Positions 1-9,034 of a stretch of DNA of 64,000 nt are shown here, one piece after another. A program made the position numbers and the translations under genes. The DNA is from Maribacter huludaoensis (GTDB lineage: Bacteria; Bacteroidota; Bacteroidia; Flavobacteriales; Flavobacteriaceae): contig NZ_JARKMS010000001.1 of assembly GCF_029350945.1 (NCBI RefSeq), positions 398,213 through 462,212 on the forward strand, written 5' to 3'. Below the pieces are notes generated by a model. That model ran no database searches, was not told where the DNA came from, and saw only the letters and a list, made by a program, of their open reading frames with translations. The number at the start of each line of letters is the position of its first letter. The first letter of the stretch is position 1.

Positions 1-191
1 CCCAAGGTACGGTAGATATTTATGTAGAATACCTAGATGAAATAGCAGCTTTTAAATCTTCAGAAAAGCCAATAATTGGAGATAAGTGGCCGGCAGAAGG
101 AAACTACCTTCCATCGCCAGAAGTTTTTCTAGATAGTGTTAGAAAACTTTCTTCTTATGATACCATGAAAACTTTAATAGCCAGTAACTAA
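1..191 (+). CDS. C-terminal end of an unidentified protein (partial)
   Basis: An open frame starting at base 3 runs from the window edge to a TAA at 189-191, giving 62 C-terminal residues with no CxxCH heme motif, no membrane segment and no motif I recognise. It ends 16 bases before the next gene on the same strand, so it is probably the upstream member of the operon that encodes the membrane heme protein, flavin reductase and multiheme cytochrome. Its function cannot be told from this fragment. Confidence 0.6.
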   Translation, partial: QGTVDIYVEYLDEIAAFKSSEKPIIGDKWPAEGNYLPSPEVFLDSVRKLSSYDTMKTLIASN

Positions 192-207
192 TTAGAAAAC
201 TCAATTT

Positions 208-687
208 TTGAAAAACAAAAACTTGACTACAATATTAGGACTACTGCTTTTATCCTTGTTCTTTTTACAATTTTCTTTAAAACTAGAATGGACATGGTTA
301 AAAATACAGCAGCAGCAAGAAATGTATAAAAGATGGTCTGGTCTATTTATGGCACTTTTAATAACCTTTCAATGGGTATTAACGTTGTTTAGGATAGTTA
401 AAAAGTTAAGAAAGCATTCAATTAAAATGACGGCAATGCATAAATGGGCAGGAGCATTGAGTCCTATATTTTTCTATGCTCACAGCATTGGCCTGGGCTA
501 TGGGTACTTGGCACTATTATCATATCTGTTTTTTGCAAATGCTCTTTTAGGGTATGTAAATTTAGATGTTATAAAAAATAATAGTGATGTATTGTTTAAA
601 GGATGGATGATGGCACACGTTGCCTTTTCAATAGTCATAACAATTTTAATGTTTTTTCATGTTGCCATGGTTTTTTATTATAAATAG
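208..687 (+). CDS. Ferric-reductase/cytochrome b561-like di-heme membrane protein
   Basis: A 159-residue protein with about four hydrophobic helices. Two helices each carry a His pair spaced by 13 residues (MHKW...AHS and AHV...FHV). This bis-His pattern binds two stacked b-type hemes across a membrane in ferric reductase-like proteins. I infer that it moves electrons through the inner membrane between the soluble flavin reductase encoded next (8-base gap) and the multiheme cytochrome after it. The start is a TTG at 208; no in-frame ATG occurs before residue 39, which would remove the first helix. The family assignment rests on helix and His pattern only. Confidence 0.6.
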   Translation: MKNKNLTTILGLLLLSLFFLQFSLKLEWTWLKIQQQQEMYKRWSGLFMALLITFQWVLTLFRIVKKLRKHSIKMTAMHKWAGALSPIFFYAHSIGLGYGYLALLSYLFFANALLGYVNLDVIKNNSDVLFKGWMMAHVAFSIVITILMFFHVAMVFYYK

Positions 688-695
688 AAATAAAG

Positions 696-1724
696 ATGAA
701 ACTAACAGTAAAAAATATTCAACAAGAAACAGCGGATACTGTAAGTGTAAGTTTTAAAAAAGGAGTCTTGTTCAATAAGCTAAAATATAACCCAGGGCAG
801 TTTGTAACCTTGCATATCAAGTTAAATGATATGGTGCATAAAAGAGCTTATTCTTTTAGTAGTAATCCTTTTACTGATGATGAGCCGAAAATCACGGTTA
901 AACGTGTAAAAAACGGATTAGTTTCTAATTATATACATGATTCCTTGAAAGTTGGCGATAAGATACCTGTAGATAAGCCAGGCGGAAGTTTTTTCGTAAA
1001 ACCAGAAAAAGGACAACAAAAGAACTATGTGTTATTTGCTGGGGGGAGTGGAATAACTCCGATATTTTCAATAATTAGTTCGCTTTTACATAAAGAACCT
1101 AAATCTAAAATTATACTTATTTATGCCAATCGATTTTTAAATTCAATAATATTTAAAGAGAAATTGGAAAAACTTCGTAAAGAATATGAGGATAGGTTCA
1201 AGATTGAATTTTTAATATCCAAAGAAATACCGGTATTGGATAATTATCATCATGGTTTAATTACTGATGGTATAGTAATGGATGTTTTAGAGAAATATGA
1301 TTTGGCTTTTGGAAAAGGTCAATATATGATTTGTGGTCCTTTCGGTTTTATGGAAGCTGTAAAAAGCATTTTATATGTAAACGGAGTATCACCAACAAAA
1401 ATAAAAGAGGAGTTATTTAAAAGACCGGATAGGGTAGTGTTAAAAAATGGGGTACTTAGTAAAGTACAAATTCAACTAAAAGGCAAAAGTCATGAACTTA
1501 GTGTGCAGGGTAATACTACCATTTTGCAAGCGGCAATGGCAAATAATATAGAGATGCCTTATTCCTGTAGGTCTGGAATGTGTTCAACTTGTTTAGCATC
1601 TTGTATCTCTGGAGATATAAGTATGACCGAAGGTCATTTTTTAGAGCAGAAAGATGTAGATGCAGGAAAAATATTGACCTGCGTAAGCTATCCTACAAGT
1701 GAAAATGTGGTAATCTCAATATAA
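696..1724 (+). CDS. FAD/NAD(P)H oxidoreductase with C-terminal 2Fe-2S ferredoxin domain
   Basis: A 342-residue soluble reductase in three parts. An FAD-binding barrel (about 1-100) has the flavin motif RAYSFSSNP. An NAD(P)-binding domain (about 105-225) has GGSGITP and CGPFGFMEAV. A plant-type ferredoxin domain (about 260-342) has the cluster cysteines CRSGMCSTC plus a last Cys in LTCVSYP. This is the layout of phenol hydroxylase/PaaE/Hmp-reductase-type electron transfer proteins: hydride from NAD(P)H goes to FAD and then as single electrons to the iron-sulfur cluster. Placed between a di-heme b protein and a pentaheme cytochrome c, it is the likely cytoplasmic entry point of that chain. The final acceptor is unknown. 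Confidence 0.85.
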   Translation: MKLTVKNIQQETADTVSVSFKKGVLFNKLKYNPGQFVTLHIKLNDMVHKRAYSFSSNPFTDDEPKITVKRVKNGLVSNYIHDSLKVGDKIPVDKPGGSFFVKPEKGQQKNYVLFAGGSGITPIFSIISSLLHKEPKSKIILIYANRFLNSIIFKEKLEKLRKEYEDRFKIEFLISKEIPVLDNYHHGLITDGIVMDVLEKYDLAFGKGQYMICGPFGFMEAVKSILYVNGVSPTKIKEELFKRPDRVVLKNGVLSKVQIQLKGKSHELSVQGNTTILQAAMANNIEMPYSCRSGMCSTCLASCISGDISMTEGHFLEQKDVDAGKILTCVSYPTSENVVISI

Positions 1725-1726
1725 TT

Positions 1727-2443
1727 ATGGGTATATTTAAGGTAACTCCTTTACGAAAAAGACAATTTATTGGTGGTCTAATAGGTATTCTTATTGGCGC
1801 AGGTATTATTGGTTTTTTTTCATTGAAATCATCAGAAGAATATATTTCATTGGGTCCAATGAATAATGGTCATGAAGAAATTTCATGTGTAGTTTGCCAT
1901 GCAGATGCTAATGGAAACTTAGTGCAACAAATACAATCAAATATTTCACATGCAGCTGGCATACGTGAAAAAAGTGTTGATTTTGGCTCAAAAGATGTTA
2001 CCGTTAAAAATTGTTTAGAATGTCATGACCGCCCTAATGACAGGCATCCAACATATAGATTTTCGGAACCTCGCTTTAAAAAGGCAATTAAGAATATAGA
2101 TGCTACAACCTGTATTACTTGCCATTCAGAACATAATGGTGAGCGTGTAAGTCTTAAGGCGGTTAATTACTGTATGAATTGTCATCAAGATTTAGAAGTC
2201 GAAAATGACCCCGTAGATGTTCCGCATTCAGAATTAATTGCGAAAGAACAGTGGTTTACTTGTATTCAATGCCATGATTTTCATGGAAATCATAAGTATG
2301 TTGTGCCTACCAAACTGAACGACACCATTCCTTTAGATAGAATTCAAGTCTATTTAGAAGGTGGAGAAGATCCCTATGGTAGCGATAAAAAGTATTTGGG
2401 CCTATCTGAGCCAGAATGGATTAAAACACTTCAAAAGAAATAG
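1727..2443 (+). CDS. Membrane-anchored pentaheme c-type cytochrome
   Basis: A 238-residue protein starting 2 bases after the reductase stop codon. Residues 14-33 form one N-terminal membrane anchor. Five CxxCH heme c motifs follow at about residues 54, 96, 129, 149 and 179 (CVVCH, CLECH, CITCH, CMNCH, CIQCH), and extra His residues could be axial ligands. The heme domain should lie in the periplasm. It resembles NapC/NirT or cytochrome c3-type multiheme proteins in general terms but is not a clear member of either. With the two upstream genes it suggests a chain from NAD(P)H to a periplasmic acceptor. Confidence 0.8.
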   Translation: MGIFKVTPLRKRQFIGGLIGILIGAGIIGFFSLKSSEEYISLGPMNNGHEEISCVVCHADANGNLVQQIQSNISHAAGIREKSVDFGSKDVTVKNCLECHDRPNDRHPTYRFSEPRFKKAIKNIDATTCITCHSEHNGERVSLKAVNYCMNCHQDLEVENDPVDVPHSELIAKEQWFTCIQCHDFHGNHKYVVPTKLNDTIPLDRIQVYLEGGEDPYGSDKKYLGLSEPEWIKTLQKK

Positions 2444-2472
2444 CTTACATACATCTTTCTAGTTTTAGTAGC

Positions 2473-2663
2473 TACGTAATTATACTTTTTTACGTAAGAA
2501 CTACTTATTTCTGTTTAAGTACTGTTTATTAGTTGTTTACGTAAATAAAACTGCGTTTTGGCAGTTTACAATATGGCGTAAAAAGATACTTATTTATGTG
2601 CTAGGACATTATAGGTATTTAGTCATTACGTATACATTTGCTTTAAATAAGTATTAATACGTA
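2473..2663 (+). promoter_or_regulatory. Cluster of TACGTA / TACTTAT motifs upstream of nrtA
   Basis: Five TACGTA hexamers start at 2473, 2491, 2538, 2627 and 2658. TACTTAT heptamers lie at 2502-2508 and 2587-2593, with a reverse copy ATAAGTA at 2647-2653. TACTTAT fits the NarL-family half-site consensus TACYYMT exactly, and TACGTAT differs at one position. The same words occur in front of the neighbouring NarL-type regulator and the nitrate reductase, so I infer regulator binding sites for the nitrate uptake operon. Confidence 0.55.
2633..2640 (+). promoter_or_regulatory. Bacteroidota-type -7 box of the nrt operon
   Basis: TACATTTG matches the Bacteroidota -7 consensus TAnnTTTG exactly and lies 46 bases before the nrtA ATG. 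No clear TTG -33 element sits at the usual spacing, which would fit an activator-dependent promoter. A TACGTAT word at 2627-2633 shares its last base with this box. Confidence 0.5.
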
Positions 2664-2686
2664 GTTAAATTTTAAAACATACTAAT

Positions 2687-4075
2687 ATGAAAACCATTTT
2701 TAACCGAGCAACATTACTCGCAACAGTAGCGACAGTGCTTATGTCATGTGGCGGAAAAGACGCTAAAAAGGCAACAACAAATACAGAAGAAGCTGTAGCC
2801 TCAAAAACTAAAATGCTGGATATTGAAAAGCCACAGTTAACTTTTGGTTTTATAAAGTTGACCGATATGGCACCATTGGCCATTGCAAAAGAAAAGGGCT
2901 TTTTTGAAGAGGAAGGACTTTTTGTTTCGGTAGAAGCACAATCTAACTGGAAAAATGTATTGGACCGTGTTATTGACGGTCAGTTAGACGGTTCGCACAT
3001 GTTGGCAGGCCAACCAATTGCTGCAGGGGCAGGTTTTGGTAGACAAGCAGAATTGGTTACTCCGTTCTCTATGGATTTAAATGGAAATGGAATTACGGTA
3101 TCTAATGACGTTTGGTCAAAAATGAAACCAAATGTACCTGCAGATTCAGATGGTAAGCCAATTCATCCTATTAAGGCAGATGCATTAAAACCTGTAATTA
3201 CCTCTTATAAAAATGAAGGGAAGCCTTTTAAAATGGGAATGGTTTTCCCGGTATCTACCCATAATTACGAATTGCGTTATTGGTTGGCTGCAGCAGGTAT
3301 TCACCCTGGTATGTACACTGCAGATAATGTACAAGGGCAAATAGATGCCGAGGTTTTACTTTCTGTTACACCTCCGCCACAAATGCCGGCTACATTGGAG
3401 TCTGGTACTATTTACGGATACTGTGTAGGTGAGCCTTGGAACCAACAAGCGGTATTTAAAGGTATTGGTGTTCCAGTTACTACTAATTATGACATTTGGA
3501 AGAATAATCCTGAGAAAGTATTTGTAATGACCAAGCAGTTTGTAGAGCAGAACCCTAATACGGCAATTGCGGTTACAAAAGCATTGATCAGAGCGGGTAA
3601 ATGGTTAGATGAGCCTTCCAATAGAGCAGAAGCGGTTGAGATTCTTTCTATGTCTCAATATGTAGGTGCGCCAAAAGAAGTATTGGCAAATTCTATGACC
3701 GGTACTTTTGAATTCGAAAAAGGAGACAAGCGAGAAATGCCAGATTTCAATGTATTCTATAAGTACAACGCAACATATCCTTTCTATTCTGATGGTATTT
3801 GGTTCTTAACTCAAATGCGTAGATGGGGACAAATTCCAGAAGCTAAAACTACAGACTGGTATGCTAGTACCATTAAGGATATCTACAGACCTGATATTTG
3901 GAAAAAGGCTGCGGATCTTTTGGTTGCCGAAGGTCAAATTCCTGCAACGGATATACCTGCAACAGATGGCTACAAAGCCCCTACGGCAGATTTTATAGAC
4001 GGTACTACCTATGATGCCAAAGATCCAATTGGATATATCAATAGTTTTTCTATAGGTAACAAAGACAAAAAGTAA
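2687..4075 (+). CDS. nrtA: Nitrate ABC transporter substrate-binding lipoprotein (NrtA-like)
   Basis: A 462-residue member of the NrtA/CmpA family of large ABC binding proteins. It opens with a lipoprotein signal whose lipobox ends at Cys21 (VLMSC), so it should be anchored in the membrane facing the periplasm. The body has the family start [20 protein letters not shown], a repeated TVS/GQPIAAG region and the long C-terminal extension of nitrate/bicarbonate binders. It is first in a run with permease, two ATPases and porin, upstream of nitrate reductase, which favours nitrate (or nitrite) over bicarbonate or taurine. A second, overlapping reverse frame here is only a shadow. Confidence 0.88.
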   Translation: MKTIFNRATLLATVATVLMSCGGKDAKKATTNTEEAVASKTKMLDIEKPQLTFGFIKLTDMAPLAIAKEKGFFEEEGLFVSVEAQSNWKNVLDRVIDGQLDGSHMLAGQPIAAGAGFGRQAELVTPFSMDLNGNGITVSNDVWSKMKPNVPADSDGKPIHPIKADALKPVITSYKNEGKPFKMGMVFPVSTHNYELRYWLAAAGIHPGMYTADNVQGQIDAEVLLSVTPPPQMPATLESGTIYGYCVGEPWNQQAVFKGIGVPVTTNYDIWKNNPEKVFVMTKQFVEQNPNTAIAVTKALIRAGKWLDEPSNRAEAVEILSMSQYVGAPKEVLANSMTGTFEFEKGDKREMPDFNVFYKYNATYPFYSDGIWFLTQMRRWGQIPEAKTTDWYASTIKDIYRPDIWKKAADLLVAEGQIPATDIPATDGYKAPTADFIDGTTYDAKDPIGYINSFSIGNKDKK

Positions 4076-4108
4076 GCACATTTATTCATTGACTTTAAAC
4101 AAATTATT

Positions 4109-5209
4109 ATGGAGCAAGAAATGGTCTTAAAAAACGAAAAAAGCATGTCTGCAAGTTTTAAGCAGTTACTTTTAAAACTTACACCAAGTGTAAAAAAGGA
4201 TGGCATTATAAAATCTATGAAGAATGCTGGGATAACACTTCTATCCATCTTATTGTTTATAGGTTTATGGCATATGGGATCTAAAGCCCTTTACAACAAA
4301 GAGGCAGATTACAAGGTAGAAAAAGCGTTGCAAGAACGGGGCGAAGAAGCTGCAGCGGCAGAGCGAGCTTGTATAGAGTCTGGTGATAGTAGTTGCCAGC
4401 CCAACACCCTACCATCACCTACACAGGTATGGGCATCTTTAAAATCTTTGGTCGCAGATCACCAAGTTATAAAAGCGGACAAGGCTGCCTTTGCGGAAAA
4501 GTTGTCGGCTACCAATGAAAAATTAATTGCTCAGGGCAAAGATCCTATTGTTTATACGGGTAGGGCGTCATTTATAGATATAGTACTTACAAGTATTAAA
4601 ACGGTATTTGCAGGTTTTCTATTGGCATTGTTGATTGCTGTGCCCATAGGTATCATAATAGGTCTTAGTCCGTCTTTACGTAGTGCGTTCAACTGGTTCA
4701 TCCAAGTTTTTAAACCAGTATCGCCCGTAGTATGGTACTTATTGGTTTTTATGATCGTAAAAACGTTGTACATAGGCGATAGTTCAGATAATGCCTTTGT
4801 TATTTCTTTTATCAGTGTTGGGCTATGTGCCATGTGGGCAACTTTGGTCAATACGGCAATGGGGGTATCATCGGTAGATAAAGATTATATCAATGTAGCC
4901 AAAGTATTGAAGTTAGGCACGTTTCAAAAAGTATTCAAAGTAATACTGCCATCTTCGTTACCCTTAATTTTTACAGGTCTAAGAATTACCCTTTCTGTTG
5001 CTTGGATGGTTTTGATCGCCATTGAATTGCTTGCACAAAGTCAAGGTTTAGGTCTTTTCGTTTGGGAGGAATTCCAGAATGGTGCAAACGACTCCAATTC
5101 AAAAATCATTGTGGCCATGTTTGTCATAGGTATCATTGGGTTTTTATTGGATAGGTTGATGTTGACCGTACAGAACATGGTTTCTTTCAACAAAAACGAG
5201 ATGGCATAA
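4109..5209 (+). CDS. nrtB: Nitrate ABC transporter permease (NrtB-like)
   Basis: A 366-residue inner-membrane permease of the NrtB/SsuC/TauC type. The first helix lies at about 40-60 and the remaining helices in the C-terminal 220 residues. The ATPase-contacting EAA-like loop is visible near residues 270-295 ([13 protein letters not shown]). Between helix 1 and the core is a long, charged, Ala/Glu-rich stretch (about 66-150) containing two Cys, predicted to be outside the membrane. This makes the protein clearly longer than compact family members. The gene starts 33 bases after nrtA and is followed 17 bases later by the first ATPase gene. Confidence 0.87.
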   Translation: MEQEMVLKNEKSMSASFKQLLLKLTPSVKKDGIIKSMKNAGITLLSILLFIGLWHMGSKALYNKEADYKVEKALQERGEEAAAAERACIESGDSSCQPNTLPSPTQVWASLKSLVADHQVIKADKAAFAEKLSATNEKLIAQGKDPIVYTGRASFIDIVLTSIKTVFAGFLLALLIAVPIGIIIGLSPSLRSAFNWFIQVFKPVSPVVWYLLVFMIVKTLYIGDSSDNAFVISFISVGLCAMWATLVNTAMGVSSVDKDYINVAKVLKLGTFQKVFKVILPSSLPLIFTGLRITLSVAWMVLIAIELLAQSQGLGLFVWEEFQNGANDSNSKIIVAMFVIGIIGFLLDRLMLTVQNMVSFNKNEMA

Positions 5210-5226
5210 TTTATAAAAAGAAGAGC

Positions 5227-6066
5227 ATGGCATACTTAGAACTAAATAATATATACAAAACCTATGGTGAAGGAGATGGAAGTACAGAAGTACTGTCTAA
5301 CATTAACCTTACCATGGATGAAGGAGAATTTGTTGCCATTGTAGGGTTTACGGGTAGCGGTAAGACCACCTTGGTAAATTTGATCAACGGCTTGTTACAG
5401 CCAACAAGCGGCGAAGTACTTTTTAAAGGAAAACCGGTAACCGATACTAGCCATGAACGTGGAGTTATTTTTCAAAACTATTCGCTATTGCCATGGTTAA
5501 CTGTTGGGCAAAATATTTACATGGCGGTAAAAGAAGCTTTTCCAAAAGAAAGCAAAGCAGATTTAATGAAAAGGGTAAAAGAGTATGTGGCTATGGTAAG
5601 TCTTAGTCCGGCAATCAATAAAAGACCCAAAGAACTTTCTGGAGGAATGCGCCAAAGGGTGGCGGTTGCACGTGCCTTGGCCATGAACCCTGAGATGATC
5701 ATTATGGATGAACCTTTAGGAGCTTTAGATGCTTTGACCAGAGGTAATCTGCAAGATGAGATCTTGAATATTTGGAGCCAGGACAAGCGTACGGCATTAT
5801 TGATTACCAATGATGTTGATGAAGGTATTTACATGGCAGATAGAATAATACCTCTTAAGCCGGGACCAAACGCCACTTTAGGTCCGGAGTTTAAAATAGA
5901 TATAGAAAGGCCAAGGGATAAAACGGCCATGAATGACAATCCTGTTTACAAGAAAACCAGAAATGCCATTATAGAATATCTAATGGACATAGGTGAAGAG
6001 AGAAAAACGGTATCTAACGTAGAATATAAATTGCCAGAGCTTACACCAAAAAGTTTTGTCGCCTAA
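5227..6066 (+). CDS. nrtC: Nitrate ABC transporter ATPase subunit 1 (NrtC/D-like)
   Basis: A 279-residue ABC ATPase with Walker [11 protein letters not shown]-loop in [10 protein letters not shown], signature LSGGMRQRV and Walker [13 protein letters not shown] with the catalytic Glu present. The switch His is replaced: [10 protein letters not shown] instead of the usual THDVDEA. It is a single-domain ATPase without the NrtA-like C-terminal regulatory domain of cyanobacterial NrtC. It should pair with the ATPase encoded 11 bases downstream to drive NrtB. The symbol is assigned by position, since NrtC and NrtD cannot be told apart without the regulatory domain. Confidence 0.82.
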   Translation: MAYLELNNIYKTYGEGDGSTEVLSNINLTMDEGEFVAIVGFTGSGKTTLVNLINGLLQPTSGEVLFKGKPVTDTSHERGVIFQNYSLLPWLTVGQNIYMAVKEAFPKESKADLMKRVKEYVAMVSLSPAINKRPKELSGGMRQRVAVARALAMNPEMIIMDEPLGALDALTRGNLQDEILNIWSQDKRTALLITNDVDEGIYMADRIIPLKPGPNATLGPEFKIDIERPRDKTAMNDNPVYKKTRNAIIEYLMDIGEERKTVSNVEYKLPELTPKSFVA

Positions 6067-6077
6067 AGAATTGGAAA

Positions 6078-6902
6078 ATGAATACAATAGAACAATCTAA
6101 CGAAGTATATTCAGAGAACGGCATTGTCTACCCATCCAAGGTAATGCTAGATTTGGCCGACTTAAAAAAAGTGTACCCTACGCCAAAAGGAGATTATGTG
6201 GTTCTTGAAGATTTGAATTTACAGATCTTAAAAGAAGAATTCGTAACCATTATTGGGCATTCAGGATGTGGTAAAACAACCATGCTTTCTATGATAGCAG
6301 GTCTTAATCCTATCTCTGGCGGTAATATTTCGGTTTTGGGAAATCCGGTAAAAGGTCCGGGTCCAGATAGGGGGGTTATTTTTCAATCTCCAAGCTTAAT
6401 GCCTTGGATGACCGCACTTCAGAATGTTTTATTAGGGGTCAACCAGGTTTTTCCTCAAGCCACTAAAGGACAGCGAGAAGACATTGCCAAATACTATTTA
6501 CACAAAGTAGGTCTTGAGAATGCCTTTCATAAAAAAGCATCAGAACTATCTCAAGGCATGCAACAACGTGTAGGTATTGCCAGAGCCTTTGCCATTAAAC
6601 CAAAAGTATTGTTGTTAGACGAACCTTTTGGAATGCTAGACTCGTTAACCAGGGGAGAGTTGCAAGATATTCTCATAGAAATTTGGAACAAGGAGAAAAT
6701 TACGGCGGTCATGATTACCCATGATGTGGATGAGGCCATTTTTTTAGCAGATCGTGTTATAATGATGACCAGTGGGCCTAGGGCAAAGATTGGGGATATA
6801 CTCTCCATTGACTTTGAACGACCACGAACTCGCAAATCTGTCTTGGAAAGCGACGATTATTATACCTACAGAAAACACCTAATAGATTTTTTAGAACACT
6901 AA
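6078..6902 (+). CDS. nrtD: Nitrate ABC transporter ATPase subunit 2 (NrtD-like)
   Basis: A 274-residue ABC ATPase with Walker [11 protein letters not shown]-loop [10 protein letters not shown], Walker [13 protein letters not shown] and an intact switch His in MITHDVDEA. Its signature is LSQGMQQRV, with the first signature Gly changed to Gln. In a heterodimer this altered signature would face the ATP site of the first subunit, which lacks the switch His. The other composite site would be fully conserved. It is the fourth gene of the nrt operon and is followed by the porin gene after 34 bases. Confidence 0.82.
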   Translation: MNTIEQSNEVYSENGIVYPSKVMLDLADLKKVYPTPKGDYVVLEDLNLQILKEEFVTIIGHSGCGKTTMLSMIAGLNPISGGNISVLGNPVKGPGPDRGVIFQSPSLMPWMTALQNVLLGVNQVFPQATKGQREDIAKYYLHKVGLENAFHKKASELSQGMQQRVGIARAFAIKPKVLLLDEPFGMLDSLTRGELQDILIEIWNKEKITAVMITHDVDEAIFLADRVIMMTSGPRAKIGDILSIDFERPRTRKSVLESDDYYTYRKHLIDFLEH

Positions 6903-6936
6903 CAAATAACTCAATCAATATTTAAAAATTACGATT

Positions 6937-8217
6937 ATGAAAAAGCAATATCTAATCATCACCCTATTGTTTCTAACGGCGAATGCCATATATGCACAAT
7001 TTACTTTAGATGGGCAGTTTAGGCCAAGAACGGAATACAGACATGGCTTTGGTAGTTTAATACCAGATGCGGCAGATGCCGGATTCGCCATTTCTACACG
7101 TGCACGTTTAAATGCCAAGTATGAATCTGAGGCGTATCAGTTTTATCTAAGCCTACAAGATGTAATGGTTTGGGGTGAGAACAGACAAATTCTACCAGAT
7201 GATCAAAACGATTCTTTTGCAGTATTTGAAGCATGGGCAAATATTAATTTAGGAAAAGGTTGGTCTACCAAATTGGGCCGTCAAGTGATATCTTATGACG
7301 ATCAAAGAATATTCGGTGGCCTAGACTGGGCGCAACAAGGAAGAAACCACGATGCGGGACTATTGAAGTACAAAAAAGATAAATTTATCTTGGACATAGG
7401 TTTGGCCTTTAGTCAAGATTTTGACAACCCAACAGGGTTTCAATCAGTAGGTACGGCATATAATACAGCAGGATTTTTTACCTATAAGACCATGCAATAT
7501 GTATATGCAAAACAACAATGGGACGGTTTTTCGGCAAGTTTATTGGCCCTGAACAATGGCTTTCAAAATTTTGATGATACAGACGCTGCAGATGGTGTAA
7601 GCAATTTACAGACAATTGGTACGCACTTAAATTTAAAACAAGGAAAGTTCAATGCTAATGCCAACTTGTTTTTACAGACGGGAGAAAGACAAAACGAAGT
7701 AAAATCTAGTGCCTATTTATTAGGTTTGGAATTGGGTTATAAAGCAAGTGATAAAGTAGCGTTGGGTATTGGTACAGAAGTAATCAGTGGTAATAAAGCG
7801 GATACTACGGACAAAACGGAAGCATTTTTTCCTTTGTACGGTACCAACCATAAGTTCAACGGATTCATGGATTATTTCTACGTAGGTAACCATGCCAATT
7901 CTGTAGGTCTTTTTGATATTCACGCAAGTGCAAAATTCGATTTGGGCAAGCAGTCTAGCCTATTGGTAAAGGTGTTGAACTTTAGTGGTGAGCAAGAATT
8001 ACCAAGTGGCGAGAAATCATTGGGTACTGAAATTGATTTGGTATTTGCGAAAAAATTCAAAGGCTACGGTTTGGCAATCGGGTATTCTCAAATGTTTGCT
8101 GCAGATGGTATGTATGAACTTAAGGGAATTACAGATGATCTTGCTGCCAGTAGCCAAAATTGGGCATGGGTACAGTTAACCATAAAGCCTCAATTTTTAA
8201 ACACTAAAAAAGAATAG
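6937..8217 (+). CDS. Outer-membrane porin, alginate-export-like family
   Basis: A 426-residue protein with a cleavable signal peptide (about 1-20, ending in IYAQ). It then has many short amphipathic strands typical of an outer-membrane beta-barrel, starting FTLDGQFRPRTEYRHGFG as in the alginate-export porin family of Bacteroidota. As the last gene of the nrt operon, before the terminator, it is probably the outer-membrane entry route for nitrate that supplies NrtA. Substrate is inferred from context; nothing in the sequence points to alginate here. Confidence 0.75.
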   Translation: MKKQYLIITLLFLTANAIYAQFTLDGQFRPRTEYRHGFGSLIPDAADAGFAISTRARLNAKYESEAYQFYLSLQDVMVWGENRQILPDDQNDSFAVFEAWANINLGKGWSTKLGRQVISYDDQRIFGGLDWAQQGRNHDAGLLKYKKDKFILDIGLAFSQDFDNPTGFQSVGTAYNTAGFFTYKTMQYVYAKQQWDGFSASLLALNNGFQNFDDTDAADGVSNLQTIGTHLNLKQGKFNANANLFLQTGERQNEVKSSAYLLGLELGYKASDKVALGIGTEVISGNKADTTDKTEAFFPLYGTNHKFNGFMDYFYVGNHANSVGLFDIHASAKFDLGKQSSLLVKVLNFSGEQELPSGEKSLGTEIDLVFAKKFKGYGLAIGYSQMFAADGMYELKGITDDLAASSQNWAWVQLTIKPQFLNTKKE

Positions 8218-8242
8218 TATTTGTATTTAAATTAGTTTGGTT

Positions 8243-8285
8243 ATACGGTCTATACAGCACTTTTTGTATAGACCGTATTTTTTTT
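8243..8285 (+). terminator. Rho-independent terminator of the nrt operon
   Basis: A perfect 13-bp stem (8243-8255 with 8266-8278; ATACGGTCTATAC and its complement) has a 10-base loop and is followed by eight T residues. It lies 26 bases after the porin stop codon and separates the uptake operon from the regulator gene. Confidence 0.9.
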
Positions 8286-8309
8286 AAAATTATATGTAAT
8301 TTAGCTGCA

Positions 8310-8326
8310 TACGTATAATTACTTAT
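8310..8326 (+). promoter_or_regulatory. Two NarL-like heptamers before the response regulator gene
   Basis: TACGTAT (8310-8316) and TACTTAT (8320-8326) are directly repeated with three bases between them, ending three bases before the proposed TTG start codon. A TATATTTTG stretch resembling a -7 box overlaps the start. The position suggests autoregulation, but I cannot show where transcription begins. Confidence 0.4.
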
Positions 8327-8329
8327 ATT

Positions 8330-9004
8330 TTGAGCGAAATAACAAGAATAGTATTGGCAGATGATCACGCTTTGGTAAGGGACGGTATACGTTCTTTATT
8401 GGAATCAGAATCTGATTTACAAGTGATCGGTGAAGCATCTAACGGTAAAGAGGCCATTGATTTGGTAGGGGAAGTAAATCCCGATATTTTGATTATTGAT
8501 ATTAGAATGCCCGTTATGAACGGTATTGATGCCGTTGCTGAATTGACGCAAAGTAAATCTTCGGTGAAAACTATAATCTTGTCAATGCATGATTCTGAAG
8601 AGTATATCTTGAAATCCATTAGCTCTGGTGCCAATGGGTATTTATTGAAAGATACTGATAAATCAGAGTTCATTAAAGCTATACATACCGTTAGGGAAGG
8701 TGGTAAATATTTTAGCGGAGATATTAGTAATGTGTTGGTAAATAATCTTTTGGGCGGTAAAAATGAGGTTGTAAAAAAAGAAGAAACACCAAAAAAGTCA
8801 GGTGATAATGTCTTTGACCTTACCAATAAAGAATTAAAAGTGCTAGAGTTGGTACTCTCTGGCTTAACCAATCAACAAATATCAGAGAAACTTCAAAACA
8901 GCAAACGTACTATAGAAACACATCGTTTTAATTTAATGCGTAAGATGGATGTAAAAAATCTTATTGATCTTTCTAAAAAATCACAGAAGTATAATTTGAT
9001 TTAG
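8330..9004 (+). CDS. NarL/FixJ-family response regulator
   Basis: A 224-residue regulator. The receiver domain (about 5-120) has the acidic pocket ADDH, phospho-acceptor Asp57 in LIIDIRMP, Thr/Ser switch region ILSMHD and Lys in LLKDTD. A LuxR-type helix-turn-helix (about 160-220) has LTNKELKVLELVLSGLTNQQ. The start is a TTG at 8330: no ATG lies between the upstream in-frame stop and the receiver. No histidine kinase is encoded nearby. It lies between the nitrate uptake and nitrate reductase genes, whose upstream regions carry NarL-like half-sites, so it is the likely regulator of nitrate assimilation. Confidence 0.88.
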   Translation: MSEITRIVLADDHALVRDGIRSLLESESDLQVIGEASNGKEAIDLVGEVNPDILIIDIRMPVMNGIDAVAELTQSKSSVKTIILSMHDSEEYILKSISSGANGYLLKDTDKSEFIKAIHTVREGGKYFSGDISNVLVNNLLGGKNEVVKKEETPKKSGDNVFDLTNKELKVLELVLSGLTNQQISEKLQNSKRTIETHRFNLMRKMDVKNLIDLSKKSQKYNLI

Positions 9005-9034
9005 AGATTTTCATTTTATTCTCAATCTGAAAAA

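Noticed and set aside
8365..8871. 168-codon reverse frame across the response regulator gene
   Set aside because: Shadow of a well-supported receiver/HTH gene; the product has no recognisable motif.
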